DNA of 64,000 bases from Marinobacter sp. JH2 (GTDB lineage: Bacteria; Pseudomonadota; Gammaproteobacteria; Pseudomonadales; Oleiphilaceae): positions 310,001 through 374,000 of the forward strand of contig NZ_CP037934.1 in NCBI RefSeq assembly GCF_004353225.1, read 5' to 3'. Shown piece by piece: positions 47,684 to 59,865 of this stretch (position 1 is its first letter; every line of letters begins with the position of its first letter). A program made the translations under genes and the position numbers. The notes under the pieces are model-generated. The model saw only the letters and a program-made list of their open reading frames with translations, was not told the DNA's origin and ran no database searches.

Positions 47684-47746
47684 GTGGGTACTAATAAAGG
47701 GGTCTGAAAGCTGTATCGCGCACACCCTCATGCACCCAAGTTGGTT

Positions 47747-48382
47747 TTACAGGTGATTCATCAGGTCAGGATTGGTCACAAACGGATTCTCATTACCTTG
47801 AACCTCTGCCACCCTGCGATGCCGAGTTAGCTCCTTGTCATCCGGCGGGTCAAGCTTACTCCAGCTTTGAAACACCGGAGTCGCCCCCAGCCACGGCAAA
47901 TCATAAGTATCCACCATATAGGCCATGGTGCGAGCAACATCACCCTTAATGCGCTCTGCCGGCTCAAAGAATTGATTGTTCGTGCGAATACCGCACTCAT
48001 CCCGATCGGTCGCCTTGCTTAAATCTTCATAACGCGCCGTCCGACGTTTCAGTTCAATACGACTACGGACCGGCACCGTATTGTGTAAATCCGACGCAAT
48101 CTGCCGATAACGATTGTCACGCTTGCACTGGGACTTCGTACCGCAATCCAAGGCTGACCGAATATCTGCGAGCGGATAAATATGCCCATCGGTCATCACA
48201 AAACCTTTGGACTTAAACGGCTCATCACAGAAAAAAGACGAACCGCCGTCCGCATAAATATTGCCCCAAAACTCATTCTTCACAACAGAATCGGGATCGC
48301 TGAACCGAGTGTTTTGGGCGATCACCATGCCGGTTGAAAGAGCGATAGCAAGTGTCGTGGGTATGGCTATTATTTTTTTCAT
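47747..48382 (-). CDS. endA: periplasmic or secreted endonuclease I family nuclease
   Basis: The 211-residue product has a signal peptide of about 22 residues (KKIIAIPTTLAIALSTGMVIA). The mature part resembles endonuclease I (EndA/NucM/Dns): VMTDGHIYPLADIRSALDCG, then RIKGDVARTMAYMVDTYDL, the position of the magnesium-binding and catalytic block, and GNENPFVTNPDLMNHL at the end. The family cuts DNA non-specifically outside the cytoplasm and often uses disulphides; several cysteines are present. The symbol is by family. It is a single leftward gene, transcribed away from no close partner. Confidence 0.82.
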   Translation of the reverse strand: MKKIIAIPTTLAIALSTGMVIAQNTRFSDPDSVVKNEFWGNIYADGGSSFFCDEPFKSKGFVMTDGHIYPLADIRSALDCGTKSQCKRDNRYRQIASDLHNTVPVRSRIELKRRTARYEDLSKATDRDECGIRTNNQFFEPAERIKGDVARTMAYMVDTYDLPWLGATPVFQSWSKLDPPDDKELTRHRRVAEVQGNENPFVTNPDLMNHL

Positions 48383-48526
48383 GGTCCATGTGCCTCACAT
48401 CGTACATCGAGTGCCAGAGCCAATTAGAGAGCTGGCTAAATGATCAAATCGCCGAAATTATGACAGCGTGATCATTTATTAATGCGAAGTATGACACAGT
48501 GGTGATTTGCTAGAAGCGGGTTTGGC

Positions 48527-48561
48527 CTGATTAATGTGTATGTTTGTTACACATTAATCAG
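48527..48561. repeat. perfect 14-bp palindrome at the holA stop codon
   Basis: CTGATTAATGTGTA (48527-48540) pairs perfectly with TACACATTAATCAG (48548-48561) around TGTTTGT. It covers the holA stop (48558-48560) and lies at the end of the leftward holA-lptE-leuS unit. No T-run follows, so it may end or protect that transcript, or bind a protein. The rest of the 175-base gap to endA shows nothing definite. Confidence 0.55.
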
Positions 48562-49565
48562 TGGGCGCCGGCAAGCAGAGCCGAAAGATCTCTGAGATGG
48601 TGCCACGGCGGAAGATCGCCGTATCCCTTGGCCGCGCGATCGGTAGTACCGCAAAGCTGAATGGCACGATGCAATTGAGCCAAGCTTAGCCTGCGCGCTG
48701 CCTGCTGGATAGCCCCCGCTCGCTTGGGCTGGAACACCCCGCGCTTTTTCAGAAAGCTGGCCGGATTATCGCCAGGGGGCAGGGCTGTTTTCAGTTCAAT
48801 GATCAGATGCAGATCTCGAACCAGCACACTGAGCAAGCCCAATGGGTTTTCGCCTTCCTGTTGCAGAATACCGATGATCTTTCCAGCATGGGCCGCCTTG
48901 CCCGCGAGAAGTTCAGTAACCAACTCAAATCCGTTAAATCGCGCGCTGTCCTGAACCGCCATTTCGATGGTTTCTTCATCGATGGTTTGGCCGTCCGCGA
49001 GAAGGGTCAGCCGGTCCAGTTCCTGACTGGCGGCAAGCAGGTTGCCCTCTAGCCGCTCTGACAGCATCGTCAGGGCTGCGCGGGTAATGTGCAGGCCATG
49101 GTTGCTGGCCCGCTGTTGCAGCCAGCCGGTAAATTTGTCCGAATCCACAGGCCAAACCGGTACATGCACGCCATTGGCCTGTAAATCCTTGTACCACTTA
49201 CGTTTGGTTTCGGCGGCATCGAGTTTGGCGCTGATCAGCAGCAGAATAACGTCTTCCGGCGGGGATTGGAGTATCTGCTCCATCACCTTTCGGCCATCAC
49301 CGAGTTTTCCGGTAGGCAAGTGAATCTCAATGCGCCGTTTTTCGGCGAACAGCGACATGGCATTGCATTCGTTAGCCACCGAACCCCAGTCCAGCTGTTG
49401 GTCAGCGTGATAGGTCAGGCGGTCATGAAAACCGGCACTCTTGGCAGCCTTACGTATCTGGTCACAGCACTCCTGAACCAGTAGCGGTTCATCGCCCGAG
49501 ACGAGGTAAACCGGTGCAAGACCCTTTTTTAACGTTTGAGGGAGTTGGCCGGCCTGAATTTTCAT
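48558..49565 (-). CDS. holA: DNA polymerase III delta subunit
   Basis: Delta opens the beta sliding clamp within the clamp loader. The 335-residue protein has the AAA+-like fold without a functional P-loop: LAPVYLVSGDEPLLVQE, SLFAEKRRIEIHLP, VSDKFTGWLQQRA-like text and ELDRLTLLADGQTIDEETIE. The C-terminal collar domain shows NPLGLLSVLVRDL and PKRAGAIQQAARRLS. It overlaps the lptE stop by 4 bp; leuS-lptE-holA is a widely conserved leftward operon. Confidence 0.96.
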   Translation of the reverse strand: MKIQAGQLPQTLKKGLAPVYLVSGDEPLLVQECCDQIRKAAKSAGFHDRLTYHADQQLDWGSVANECNAMSLFAEKRRIEIHLPTGKLGDGRKVMEQILQSPPEDVILLLISAKLDAAETKRKWYKDLQANGVHVPVWPVDSDKFTGWLQQRASNHGLHITRAALTMLSERLEGNLLAASQELDRLTLLADGQTIDEETIEMAVQDSARFNGFELVTELLAGKAAHAGKIIGILQQEGENPLGLLSVLVRDLHLIIELKTALPPGDNPASFLKKRGVFQPKRAGAIQQAARRLSLAQLHRAIQLCGTTDRAAKGYGDLPPWHHLRDLSALLAGAH

Positions 49566-50140
49566 GGCGACTCTGAGGGTTTTTGATCGGCTGAATGGGC
49601 GTTCAGGGCAGCGTCTATGCGTTCTTGGGTCATCGGCACCAGTCGAAATATAACCTGCTGGGCAAGGCGGTCACCGAGCTGTTGTTGAAGCTCTTCTTCT
49701 TCTCGCTGTTTAGCGAGAACGTTGGTTTCATCGTAGCGGTAGGTTTCGCTGGATGTCAGGTCTGTTGCTGCGATGAGAGGGGTTTTATTTGCCGTGAGTA
49801 GTTCAAGGGTTACGCTGTGGCGCAAAATGTACTCGGCGGCAGAAGCTTGGGCTGTGATCGCTGAGGCACGTCGATCTTGGCTGTAATCCCGAAGCGTCAG
49901 CACGTAATCCGCTGACTCCTTAGGTTGCAGCTCAATACCGCCCATAGACAGCTGTTCGCGAACTGACTCGCAGAAACGGGCAGGTAAGGTGTTCGGGCAA
50001 TCAATGGCCAGCGGCTGTAACGCCGCCGGAACCGGCGAGGTGCCCCGTAGCTGAAAACCGCAGCCGGAAACAACGGCGGCGGTCAGTGCCGCAACAAGCG
50101 GAAACCGAAGCGTTTTCAGTGTCAGAGGCACCAATCTCAT
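49562..50140 (-). CDS. lptE: LPS-assembly lipoprotein LptE
   Basis: LptE plugs the LptD barrel that inserts lipopolysaccharide in the outer membrane. The 192-residue precursor has a signal peptide and a lipobox around VVSGCGFQLRG, with the lipid-bearing cysteine near residue 27. GFQLRG directly after the cysteine is a hallmark of the family. The rest of the protein is mixed alpha/beta, ending in a charged tail. It starts one base after the leuS stop and overlaps holA by 4 bp. Confidence 0.95.
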   Translation of the reverse strand: MRLVPLTLKTLRFPLVAALTAAVVSGCGFQLRGTSPVPAALQPLAIDCPNTLPARFCESVREQLSMGGIELQPKESADYVLTLRDYSQDRRASAITAQASAAEYILRHSVTLELLTANKTPLIAATDLTSSETYRYDETNVLAKQREEEELQQQLGDRLAQQVIFRLVPMTQERIDAALNAHSADQKPSESP

Positions 50141-50141
50141 A

Positions 50142-52754
<2,613 letters not shown>

Positions 52755-52880
52755 TCAGAATGATGTTCGAAAAGGCCGGACATTCTAACGCACCCGCGGC
52801 TTAACAGGTAGTCTGCCAATTTGTCGTACTTGTGCCAGACTTACTATTGTTGGGGTTTTTCTTCAGATGAGAGGTCGAAC

Positions 52881-53435
52881 ATGACAGAACCAGAGCGCAA
52901 TCATCTTTCCGGTAAGGCTTTAGAGGCCTATGACAGAATGCTGGAACGTGTGCAGGCCCGCTTGCATGTGTTGCAGGAAACCTCCGTGCAGACACTGGAA
53001 GAAGAGGTTCAGAAAGCCGTCGAGTTCGAGTACGAACTGGAAGAGATGACCCGCGAAGAGGCCGATTTGTTGGGAGCCTATCTGAAACGGGATCTGGAGC
53101 ATCTGATGCACTTTGTCGAAGAAACCGGCGAAGGCCTGAGAGAATGGCTGCAACTGGATATTTCTTTGCTGGAGCAGACCCTGACCGATCGGCTGTTGTC
53201 GGTGGCGGATCAAACCTTAGTGGATACCCTGGCGCTGAAGCAGAAACTCGAAAACGAAGAGGTAGGGCAGTACATTGCGGGGGAAGTGGCTACGGCAGGG
53301 ATGTTTCGATGCCTGAATTGCAGCCACATGCTGTGCCTGACCAAAACCAGTCATCTTGAGCCCTGTGAGGCGTGCGACTCCCACTATTTCGAGCGGGTAA
53401 CGAGCCGCTGGCCAAACAAGGCTGACAAAGACTGA
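52881..53435 (+). CDS. zinc-ribbon protein of the YbeL family
   Basis: The 184-residue protein is mostly charged helix (about 1-135), with acidic heptad-like stretches such as ETSVQTLEEEVQKAVEFEYE, and ends in a zinc ribbon with CLNCSHMLCL and CEACDSHYFERV. This matches the YbeL family (DUF1451), which is found beside leuS in Escherichia coli. GAGAGGTCG precedes ATG 52881; an upstream ATG at 52821 adds residues without family support. The function is unknown. Confidence 0.88.
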   Translation: MTEPERNHLSGKALEAYDRMLERVQARLHVLQETSVQTLEEEVQKAVEFEYELEEMTREEADLLGAYLKRDLEHLMHFVEETGEGLREWLQLDISLLEQTLTDRLLSVADQTLVDTLALKQKLENEEVGQYIAGEVATAGMFRCLNCSHMLCLTKTSHLEPCEACDSHYFERVTSRWPNKADKD

Positions 53436-53438
53436 AGG

Positions 53439-54986
53439 TCAGTTCTTCGGTATCACTCGTTCACGGACGAAGACGATCAGAATCAATGCCAAGGTGAGCA
53501 CTGGCCAGGAGCCGGTTTGCATATAGGGTGTGCTGCCGGTAGCGGTGAAGACCTCGCCAGTGAGAACCGTTTGCTTGAACTGAGGTACCTTTTCCGTCAT
53601 TTTGCCTTTTTCGTTGATGATGGTAGTGACACCGTTGTTGGTGCCCCGCAGCATGTAGCGGCCTGTTTCCAGTGCCCGCATGCGGGCTAACTGCAGGTGT
53701 TGCAGTGGGCCGATGGAGTCCCCGAACCAGCCATCGTTGCTGATCGTCAACAACAACCCGGAGTTACGGGCGTTGAAGGCTACAAAATCCGGGTAAGCCA
53801 CCTCATAGCAAATGTACGGCATCACGTTAGTGCCATTGGCTTGCAGCGGAGACTGATTATCAGGGCCGGGGGAAAAGCTGCTCATAGGGAGGTCGAAAAA
53901 GCCGATCAAACCTCTAAGCAGCCCTTCAAGCGGAACGTATTCCCCGAAAGGCACCAGTTTCTGCTTGTGATAAATACCTTCACCGTTGCCCAACGCCATG
54001 ATGCTGTTGTGGAAGGTGTTGCCTTCTTTCTTCTCGCTGTAGCCATACCAGGGAATGCCGGTGATCAACGTGCTGTCCTCGCCCAAACGCTCCTCAATGT
54101 GGGCAATGATGGGGCCGGCTTGGTCTTGGGGGATCGGGATGGCCGTTTCGGGCCACAGAATGATATCTGCCTGCCAGTGTTCCTCGGTCAGTCCAAGGTA
54201 CGTGACAATCTGATCTCGAAGGAAGTCCGGATCCCACTTGATTTGCTGAGGAATATTGCCCTGCATGGTGACAAAGCTGACCGGTTCATCGCTGATGGTG
54301 GTCCAGTCGGTCTTGTTCAGTACCTGTGCCATGCCCCACGGCAACAAAGCAACAAGGAGTGTTGCGACAGCCGCTTTAGTACGACCGGCGCGTAGCAGCC
54401 ACCAGAATGCATAGGCTGCAGCGGCAGTGGCGGTCACCCAAAAGGTGATTCCATGCACGCCGGTTACAGGCGCAAGGCCTGCGAGAGGGCCATCAGTGTG
54501 GGCGGTGCCCAGATAGAGCCAGGGGAAACCGGTAAGCAGCCAGCCTCGTAGCCAGTCTCCCAGCAACCAAATGGCGGGGAATAAGATTAAGCGGCGGACC
54601 AGGTTTTGCTTTGCCAGCTTACCCCAGAACCAGAAGGCTAACCCGTGGAACAAGGCAAGGCCCGCCACGAACAAGATCATCAAAATAATGGCGACCGGAA
54701 TGGGTGTGTTGCCGTGTTCGCTGATGCTGATGTAGATCCAGCTGGCGCCAGAGCCAAACAAGCCCAGTCCCACCAGCCAGCCCGCACGGAACAGTTTCTT
54801 GGAAGGTTGGTGCAGTGTGACCAGAAGAATCAGAAACGCAGACAGAGGCCCTAGCCACCAAAAGTGAAAGGGCGAGAACGTCAGTGTTTGCGCAGCGCCG
54901 GCGATCAGGAGGATCGCCGCGCTGAACCAAGGATTGGTTGTAAACTTGAGATTTAACGGATGGCTTAGGGTTGGCTCATGACTCAC
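53439..54986 (-). CDS. lnt: apolipoprotein N-acyltransferase
   Basis: Lnt adds the third acyl chain to lipoproteins at the inner membrane. The 515-residue protein has about seven membrane helices in the first 210 residues and one at the C-terminus, with a periplasmic nitrilase-like domain between. The catalytic triad is visible: Glu in ILWPETAIPI, Lys in KQKLVPFGEYVPLE and Cys in MPYICYEVAYP. It overlaps corC by 11 bp, closing the conserved phoH-ybeY-corC-lnt operon. Confidence 0.96.
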   Translation of the reverse strand: MSHEPTLSHPLNLKFTTNPWFSAAILLIAGAAQTLTFSPFHFWWLGPLSAFLILLVTLHQPSKKLFRAGWLVGLGLFGSGASWIYISISEHGNTPIPVAIILMILFVAGLALFHGLAFWFWGKLAKQNLVRRLILFPAIWLLGDWLRGWLLTGFPWLYLGTAHTDGPLAGLAPVTGVHGITFWVTATAAAAYAFWWLLRAGRTKAAVATLLVALLPWGMAQVLNKTDWTTISDEPVSFVTMQGNIPQQIKWDPDFLRDQIVTYLGLTEEHWQADIILWPETAIPIPQDQAGPIIAHIEERLGEDSTLITGIPWYGYSEKKEGNTFHNSIMALGNGEGIYHKQKLVPFGEYVPLEGLLRGLIGFFDLPMSSFSPGPDNQSPLQANGTNVMPYICYEVAYPDFVAFNARNSGLLLTISNDGWFGDSIGPLQHLQLARMRALETGRYMLRGTNNGVTTIINEKGKMTEKVPQFKQTVLTGEVFTATGSTPYMQTGSWPVLTLALILIVFVRERVIPKN

Positions 54987-55821
54987 TTCGGGTTACCTGC
55001 AGCAAACGGATGACACGGTTATCGGCGTTGGCTATGGTAAACTTCAAGCCGCCGAATTCAACCGTTTCACCACGCCTTGGCAGATGGCCAAACTCTTTCA
55101 GTACCAATCCGCCGATGGTATCGAACTCTTCTTCGTCCATGCCGGTTTCGAAAAATTCGTTGAAATCATCGATCGGGGTTACCGCTTTCACCGCATAGGT
55201 GCCATCACCTCGAGCCTTTATGTGGGTTTCTTCGTCGAAATCGTGCTCATCTTCGATTTCACCCACGATCTGCTCGAGAACATCTTCAATGGTGATCAGG
55301 CCGGCTGTGCCACCATACTCATCGACCACGATCGCCATGTGGTTGCGATTCTCTTTGAACTCTTTGAGCAGCTGGTTCAGGCGCTTACTTTCAGGCACAA
55401 AGGTCGGCGGGCGGAGGATTTCTCGGATGTGGGGCCAATCCAGGTCATCGTTGAGGGCCAGGGGCAATAAATCTTTGGCCAACAGTACGCCGAGAACGTC
55501 ATCCGGGCTTTCACCGATCACAGGAAAGCGGCTGTGGGCAGAAGCAATGATGTCGGGAAGGAATTCTTTGGGTTCCTGAGAGGCTTTGACGGTAATCATC
55601 TGAGAGCGTGGAATCATAATTTCTTCCACGCGCATGTCGATCACCTGCATTGCACCCTCAATGATGCTCATTGAGTCGGTGTCGATGATTTCCTGGGATT
55701 CTGCATCCCTCAGGATTTCCAGTACGTCCTCTACGGACTCCGGCCCACTGGAAAAGGCCTGTGATATACGCTCCAGCCAGGACTTGTTGCCCTGACTGCG
55801 ACTCGACTGATCGTCGCTCAT
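54976..55821 (-). CDS. corC: CorC/HlyC family protein with two CBS domains
   Basis: The 281-residue cytoplasmic protein has tandem CBS domains (about 60-190, [12 protein letters not shown] and [22 protein letters not shown]) and the CorC_HlyC transporter-associated domain (200-280, [17 protein letters not shown]). It resembles YbeX/CorC, linked to magnesium or cobalt efflux and to ribosome maintenance. It lacks the DUF21 membrane part found in longer homologues. It overlaps ybeY by 4 bp and lnt by 11 bp. Confidence 0.94.
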   Translation of the reverse strand: MSDDQSSRSQGNKSWLERISQAFSSGPESVEDVLEILRDAESQEIIDTDSMSIIEGAMQVIDMRVEEIMIPRSQMITVKASQEPKEFLPDIIASAHSRFPVIGESPDDVLGVLLAKDLLPLALNDDLDWPHIREILRPPTFVPESKRLNQLLKEFKENRNHMAIVVDEYGGTAGLITIEDVLEQIVGEIEDEHDFDEETHIKARGDGTYAVKAVTPIDDFNEFFETGMDEEEFDTIGGLVLKEFGHLPRRGETVEFGGLKFTIANADNRVIRLLQVTRSES

Positions 55822-56291
55822 GAGTCTTTTTCCGTTTCCTCTGCTTCGTAAGGGTTAGCAAACCCGAGCTGCGCGAGCAGCTGGATTTCGAGGCTTTCCA
55901 TCACCTCGGCATCACTGTCTTCAATGTGGTCGTAGCCCTGAAGATGGAGCATGCCGTGAATCACCATATGAGCCCAGTGGGCCACAGGTTCTTTATGCTG
56001 TTCTTGGGCTTCTTTTTCAACAACCGGCGCGCAAATAGCAAGATCTCCGGCCAGAGGAAATGTTATACCCGCTGGTGCTTCAAATGGAAAGGACAAAACA
56101 TTAGTGGGTTTATCCTTTCCACGGTATTGAAAGTTCAGTGCTTGGCTTTCTTCAGCGTCAACGATGCGAATCGTCACCTCGGAATCTGCATCACTTCGCC
56201 AAGCCAGCCCCGCCCATTTCCGGAAACTGGATACATCAGGCAGGCCTTCGCCTTCGAAGGCATTCTGAAAATCAACGGTCAACTGACTCAT
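55818..56291 (-). CDS. ybeY: endoribonuclease YbeY
   Basis: YbeY is a zinc-dependent RNase needed for 16S rRNA 3' end maturation and ribosome quality control. The 157-residue protein shows SFPFEAP and the metal site [15 protein letters not shown] (three histidines, HGxLHLxGYDH). Length is standard. It overlaps phoH by 4 bp and corC by 4 bp. Confidence 0.96.
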   Translation of the reverse strand: MSQLTVDFQNAFEGEGLPDVSSFRKWAGLAWRSDADSEVTIRIVDAEESQALNFQYRGKDKPTNVLSFPFEAPAGITFPLAGDLAICAPVVEKEAQEQHKEPVAHWAHMVIHGMLHLQGYDHIEDSDAEVMESLEIQLLAQLGFANPYEAEETEKDS

Positions 56292-57274
56292 GTGCGTGGG
56301 CCACTACCGTCGTTGAAGGAATCGTAAGCTTCAACGATGCGTTGAACCAAGGGGTGGCGAACCACGTCTTTTGATTCGAAACGGGTAAACCCGATGCCCC
56401 GCACATTACTCAGAACGCTGGCCGCATGGATGAGCCCCGAATCCTGACCACGCGGCAAATCCACCTGAGTGGTATCGCCGGTAATCACCGCTGTAGAGCC
56501 AAAACCAATACGGGTGAGGAACATCTTCATTTGTTCCCGGGTGGTGTTCTGGCTCTCATCCAGAATGATAAAAGAGTTATTGAGCGTACGGCCACGCATA
56601 AACGCCAGTGGTGCAATCTCGATCACACTTTTTTCGATCAACCGGGTGGTTTGCTCAAACCCAAGCATTTCGTAAAGCGCGTCGTAAAGCGGGCGGAGGT
56701 AAGGGTCCACCTTTTGAGCAAGGTCTCCCGGCAAAAAGCCCAGTTTTTCACCAGCTTCAACCGCAGGGCGTACCAGCAAAATGCGCTTAACCTGTTCATC
56801 TTTCAGAGCTTCCACGGCGCAGGCCACCGCCAACCAGGTTTTGCCCGTGCCCGCAGGCCCGATACCGAAGTTGATGTCGTGGGTGCGAACGCTGTGCACA
56901 TACTTCTGCTGGTTCTGTCCCCGGGGCTTGGCGGTCAGTTTGGGAGTTTTGATGACAGTGATTTGCCCTTCGTTGTAGGGCACGTCGTCCGGCAGCCGTT
57001 CCAGCCCGGTTTCCCGAATGAACAAGTGGACGGTATCCGGCTGAATATCGTCCACGGCTTCGGTTTCCCGGTACATATGACGAATAACTTCCGTGGCGGC
57101 AGCGACGTTTTCAGTTGCCCCTTCAACTCGGAAGTGATGGCCACGGCGGCCAACTTTTACCTGCAGACGCTTTTCGATCATCTTCAGGTGTTCATCAAAT
57201 TGCCCGCACAGCGTGGTGAGACGTCGCTGGTCTACGGGATGCAGGTCAAATTGTCTGCTGTCTTGAGTGTTCAA
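56288..57274 (-). CDS. ybeZ: PhoH-like ATPase (YbeZ)
   Basis: This 328-residue P-loop ATPase partners with YbeY in rRNA processing. An N-terminal nucleic-acid-binding segment ([18 protein letters not shown]) precedes the ATPase with [54 protein letters not shown] and [12 protein letters not shown] choose a TTG start at 57274, because GGAG lies five bases ahead and the product begins near the family N-terminus. A GTG at 57301 is in frame but has no ribosome site. miaB ends 110 bases upstream. Confidence 0.93.
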   Translation of the reverse strand: MNTQDSRQFDLHPVDQRRLTTLCGQFDEHLKMIEKRLQVKVGRRGHHFRVEGATENVAAATEVIRHMYRETEAVDDIQPDTVHLFIRETGLERLPDDVPYNEGQITVIKTPKLTAKPRGQNQQKYVHSVRTHDINFGIGPAGTGKTWLAVACAVEALKDEQVKRILLVRPAVEAGEKLGFLPGDLAQKVDPYLRPLYDALYEMLGFEQTTRLIEKSVIEIAPLAFMRGRTLNNSFIILDESQNTTREQMKMFLTRIGFGSTAVITGDTTQVDLPRGQDSGLIHAASVLSNVRGIGFTRFESKDVVRHPLVQRIVEAYDSFNDGSGPRT

Positions 57275-57384
57275 TCTTACTCCGTATTGGTTTACTCCCA
57301 CTCGGTTTCAGAGGGAGTTAGCATTTCTAGAAATGTGCAGGCCCGCCTCCCATCACCGCACTAACATCACATGGAGGCCGAAAT

Positions 57385-58731
57385 TTAGTACGTTGCCGAA
57401 TCCACAGGCACACCACGCAAAGAGTTTGCGTACGCCTCAACAATCTCCACATCGACAAAGTGCCCAACAATTTCGGGGTTGTCGTGGCGGAAATTCACAA
57501 TCCGGTTGTTTTCGGTGCGGCCTGAATACTCACCCGGATCTTTCTTGGAGAGCCCGGTCACCAGAATACGCTGAGTGGAACCAACCATCTTGCGGCTGAT
57601 GTCCATCACCGTCTGGTTGATGCGATCCTGCAGAATCTTCAGACGCTGCTTCTTCACTTCCATAGGCGTATCGTCAGGCAGGTCAGCGGCTGGCGTACCC
57701 GGGCGAGCGCTGTAAACGAAGCTGAACGACATATCAAAGCCGATATCGTTGATCAGCTTCATGGTGTTCTCGAAATCTTTTTCAGTTTCACCGGGGAAGC
57801 CAATAATGAAATCGGACGAGAAGCTGATGTCCGGGCGAATCTTGCGCAAACGGCGTAGCTTGGATTTGTACTCCAGTGCCGTGTGGCCACGCTTCATCGC
57901 TGCCAGAATGCGGTCGGAACCGCTTTGCACCGGCAAGTGCAGGTGGCTGACCAACTCGGGTACCCGTTCGTACACTTCGATCAGCGAATCGCTGAACTCC
58001 ACCGGATGAGAGGTGGTGTAACGAATGCGGTCAATGCCATCGATGGTGGCGATCATCTCAACCAGTTCGGCCATGTCCATCACATCGCCATCATGGGTTT
58101 CGCCACGATAGGCGTTTACGTTCTGGCCTAGCAGGTTCACTTCGCGCACGCCCTGACTGGCCAAGTGGGCCACTTCGGCAATCACGTCATCCACCGGGCG
58201 GCTGACCTCTTCGCCTCGGGTATAGGGCACTACGCAGAAGGTGCAGTACTTGCTGCAGCCTTCCATGATAGAAACAAACGCGGAGGGTCCGTCTGCACCG
58301 GGGTCTGGCAGGTTGTCGAATTTTTCGATCTCAGGAAAACTGACGTCAACCACGCCAACACCGTCACCTTTGGCACGTACTTCAGTAATCATGTCCGGCA
58401 GGCGGTGCAGGGTTTGTGGGCCGAAGACCATATCGACGAACGGTGCCCGGTCGATGATCGCCTGACCTTCCTGGCTCGCCACGCACCCGCCGACACCGAT
58501 GATGGTGTCGGGCTTGTTGCTTTTGAGCTTTTTCCAACGGCCGAGTTGGTGGAACACTTTGTCCTGGGCTTTTTCCCGAATGGAACAGGTGTTCAGCAGC
58601 AGGATGTCGGCGTCTTCTGGTGAGTCGGTCATTTCGACGGGCTCGCCAGTTTTGAGTAGGTCTGCCATGCGGGCGGAGTCGTACTCGTTCATTTGGCAGC
58701 CGTGGGTTTTGATGTACAGCTTCTTGGCCAT
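57385..58731 (-). CDS. miaB: tRNA-2-methylthio-N6-dimethylallyladenosine synthase
   Basis: MiaB adds the methylthio group to A37 after MiaA. The 448-residue radical-SAM methylthiotransferase has three UPF0004 cysteines ([26 protein letters not shown]), the radical-SAM motif [15 protein letters not shown], and a C-terminal TRAM domain around 385-445. The frame extends 19 codons upstream, but ATG at 58731 gives the family N-terminus [16 protein letters not shown]. Upstream lies a long palindrome and the divergent trmH. Confidence 0.97.
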   Translation of the reverse strand: MAKKLYIKTHGCQMNEYDSARMADLLKTGEPVEMTDSPEDADILLLNTCSIREKAQDKVFHQLGRWKKLKSNKPDTIIGVGGCVASQEGQAIIDRAPFVDMVFGPQTLHRLPDMITEVRAKGDGVGVVDVSFPEIEKFDNLPDPGADGPSAFVSIMEGCSKYCTFCVVPYTRGEEVSRPVDDVIAEVAHLASQGVREVNLLGQNVNAYRGETHDGDVMDMAELVEMIATIDGIDRIRYTTSHPVEFSDSLIEVYERVPELVSHLHLPVQSGSDRILAAMKRGHTALEYKSKLRRLRKIRPDISFSSDFIIGFPGETEKDFENTMKLINDIGFDMSFSFVYSARPGTPAADLPDDTPMEVKKQRLKILQDRINQTVMDISRKMVGSTQRILVTGLSKKDPGEYSGRTENNRIVNFRHDNPEIVGHFVDVEIVEAYANSLRGVPVDSATY

Positions 58732-58898
58732 GGGTCTCACGCGGTTTGGTGTATGTTGCGCCGGATGTGGTGTTTTTGGCGCTGGCAAAAATTGGACGGA
58801 ACATTATACCGGTGTGATTAAACTTCAACCACCGTTGTCTCGGTATTCCTTACCTAACACTGTGCTATTATTTCCCGCCTTCGTGTTTTGTGCATGGT

Positions 58899-59008
58899 GG
58901 GTTTTGGCGGAGGCTTTCCAAAAACCGCTCCTTGCGGCACATCCATGTGGCGCTTCTGCTCCGCCATCCATGGCTCCGCACATTTTTGGAAAGCCTCCGC
59001 CAAAACCC
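58899..59008. repeat. long intergenic palindrome, copy B
   Basis: Perfect 26-bp inverted arms lie at 58899-58924 and 58983-59008. The 58-base centre contains CACATCCATGTG then GCCATCCATGGC, each a small hairpin with a TCCA loop, the reverse complement of the centre of copy A. It fills most of the 357-base gap between divergent miaB and trmH. The outer arm sequence differs from the other copies, yet inner parts GGCTTTCC and AAAA are shared with copy A. The gap holds no other gene. Confidence 0.88.
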
Positions 59009-59088
59009 TTCCCCAACTATTGGAGCAGGAGTCCCCAAGGCATTGGGTTGCTCCTTGAATGCTTCTGAAACTGAACGAAATTTCAAAC

Positions 59089-59865
59089 ATGACCCCCGAA
59101 CGCCTCGCCCGAATCAAACACATCCTCGACACCCGCCAACCAGACCTTCGGGTGCTGACCGATCAGGTGCATAAACCCAGAAACCTCTCCGCCATCATCC
59201 GTTCCTGCGATGCCTTCGGCTTGGCCAATATGCACGTGGTGTGGCCGAAAGAAGGCTTTCGGGCCTTCCGGAAAACCGCGGGTGGCAGCTACCACTGGGT
59301 CACCACCCATACCCATCCGACCATGAAAGACGCCGTGGCCGACTTAAAAGGGCAGGGACATAAAATCTACGCCGCACAGCTGTCAGACCGGGCTGTGGAT
59401 TTTCGGGATGTGGACTTCACTGTGCCCTGTACGATCGTCATGGGCAACGAAGTAGACGGCGTGAACCCGGTTACCGCTGAACAAGCGGATGAGCACATTG
59501 TGGTGCCGATGATGGGCATGGTGGAATCACTGAACGTATCCGCGGCCTGTTCAATCATCCTCTCGGAAGCACAGCGGCAGCGGAAACTGGCAGGAATGTT
59601 TGACCAGCGGCGGATGCCGGATGACGAATACAACCGCCTGCTGTTCTCCTGGTGCCAGCCCACGGTCAAACGATACTGCGACGATCGCAACCTGCCGTAC
59701 CCACCGATAGACCACGAAACAGGTGACCTCATCGATGGCGTTGGCTGGATGCAAGAAGTCCGAAAACTAAGAGCCAACCGCCCCAGATGGGACGATGAAA
59801 AAAAACCAAACTTCAGTCCTCGCGAGCCTCAAGATACCGCTGCAACTGCTCCCGCAAAGCCTTAG
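59089..59865 (+). CDS. trmH: tRNA (guanosine(18)-2'-O)-methyltransferase
   Basis: TrmH methylates G18 of tRNA. The 258-residue SPOUT enzyme shows TDQVHKPRNLSAIIRSCDAF with the catalytic Arg, VVWPKEGFRAF, IVMGNEVDGVNP and VPMMGMVESLNVSAACSIIL (the SAM knot). LSDRAVDFRDVD matches TrmH rather than other SPOUT enzymes. ATG at 59089 is preferred to 59059 by family length. The last 53 bases overlap the convergent ndpA gene. Confidence 0.94.
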   Translation: MTPERLARIKHILDTRQPDLRVLTDQVHKPRNLSAIIRSCDAFGLANMHVVWPKEGFRAFRKTAGGSYHWVTTHTHPTMKDAVADLKGQGHKIYAAQLSDRAVDFRDVDFTVPCTIVMGNEVDGVNPVTAEQADEHIVVPMMGMVESLNVSAACSIILSEAQRQRKLAGMFDQRRMPDDEYNRLLFSWCQPTVKRYCDDRNLPYPPIDHETGDLIDGVGWMQEVRKLRANRPRWDDEKKPNFSPREPQDTAATAPAKP

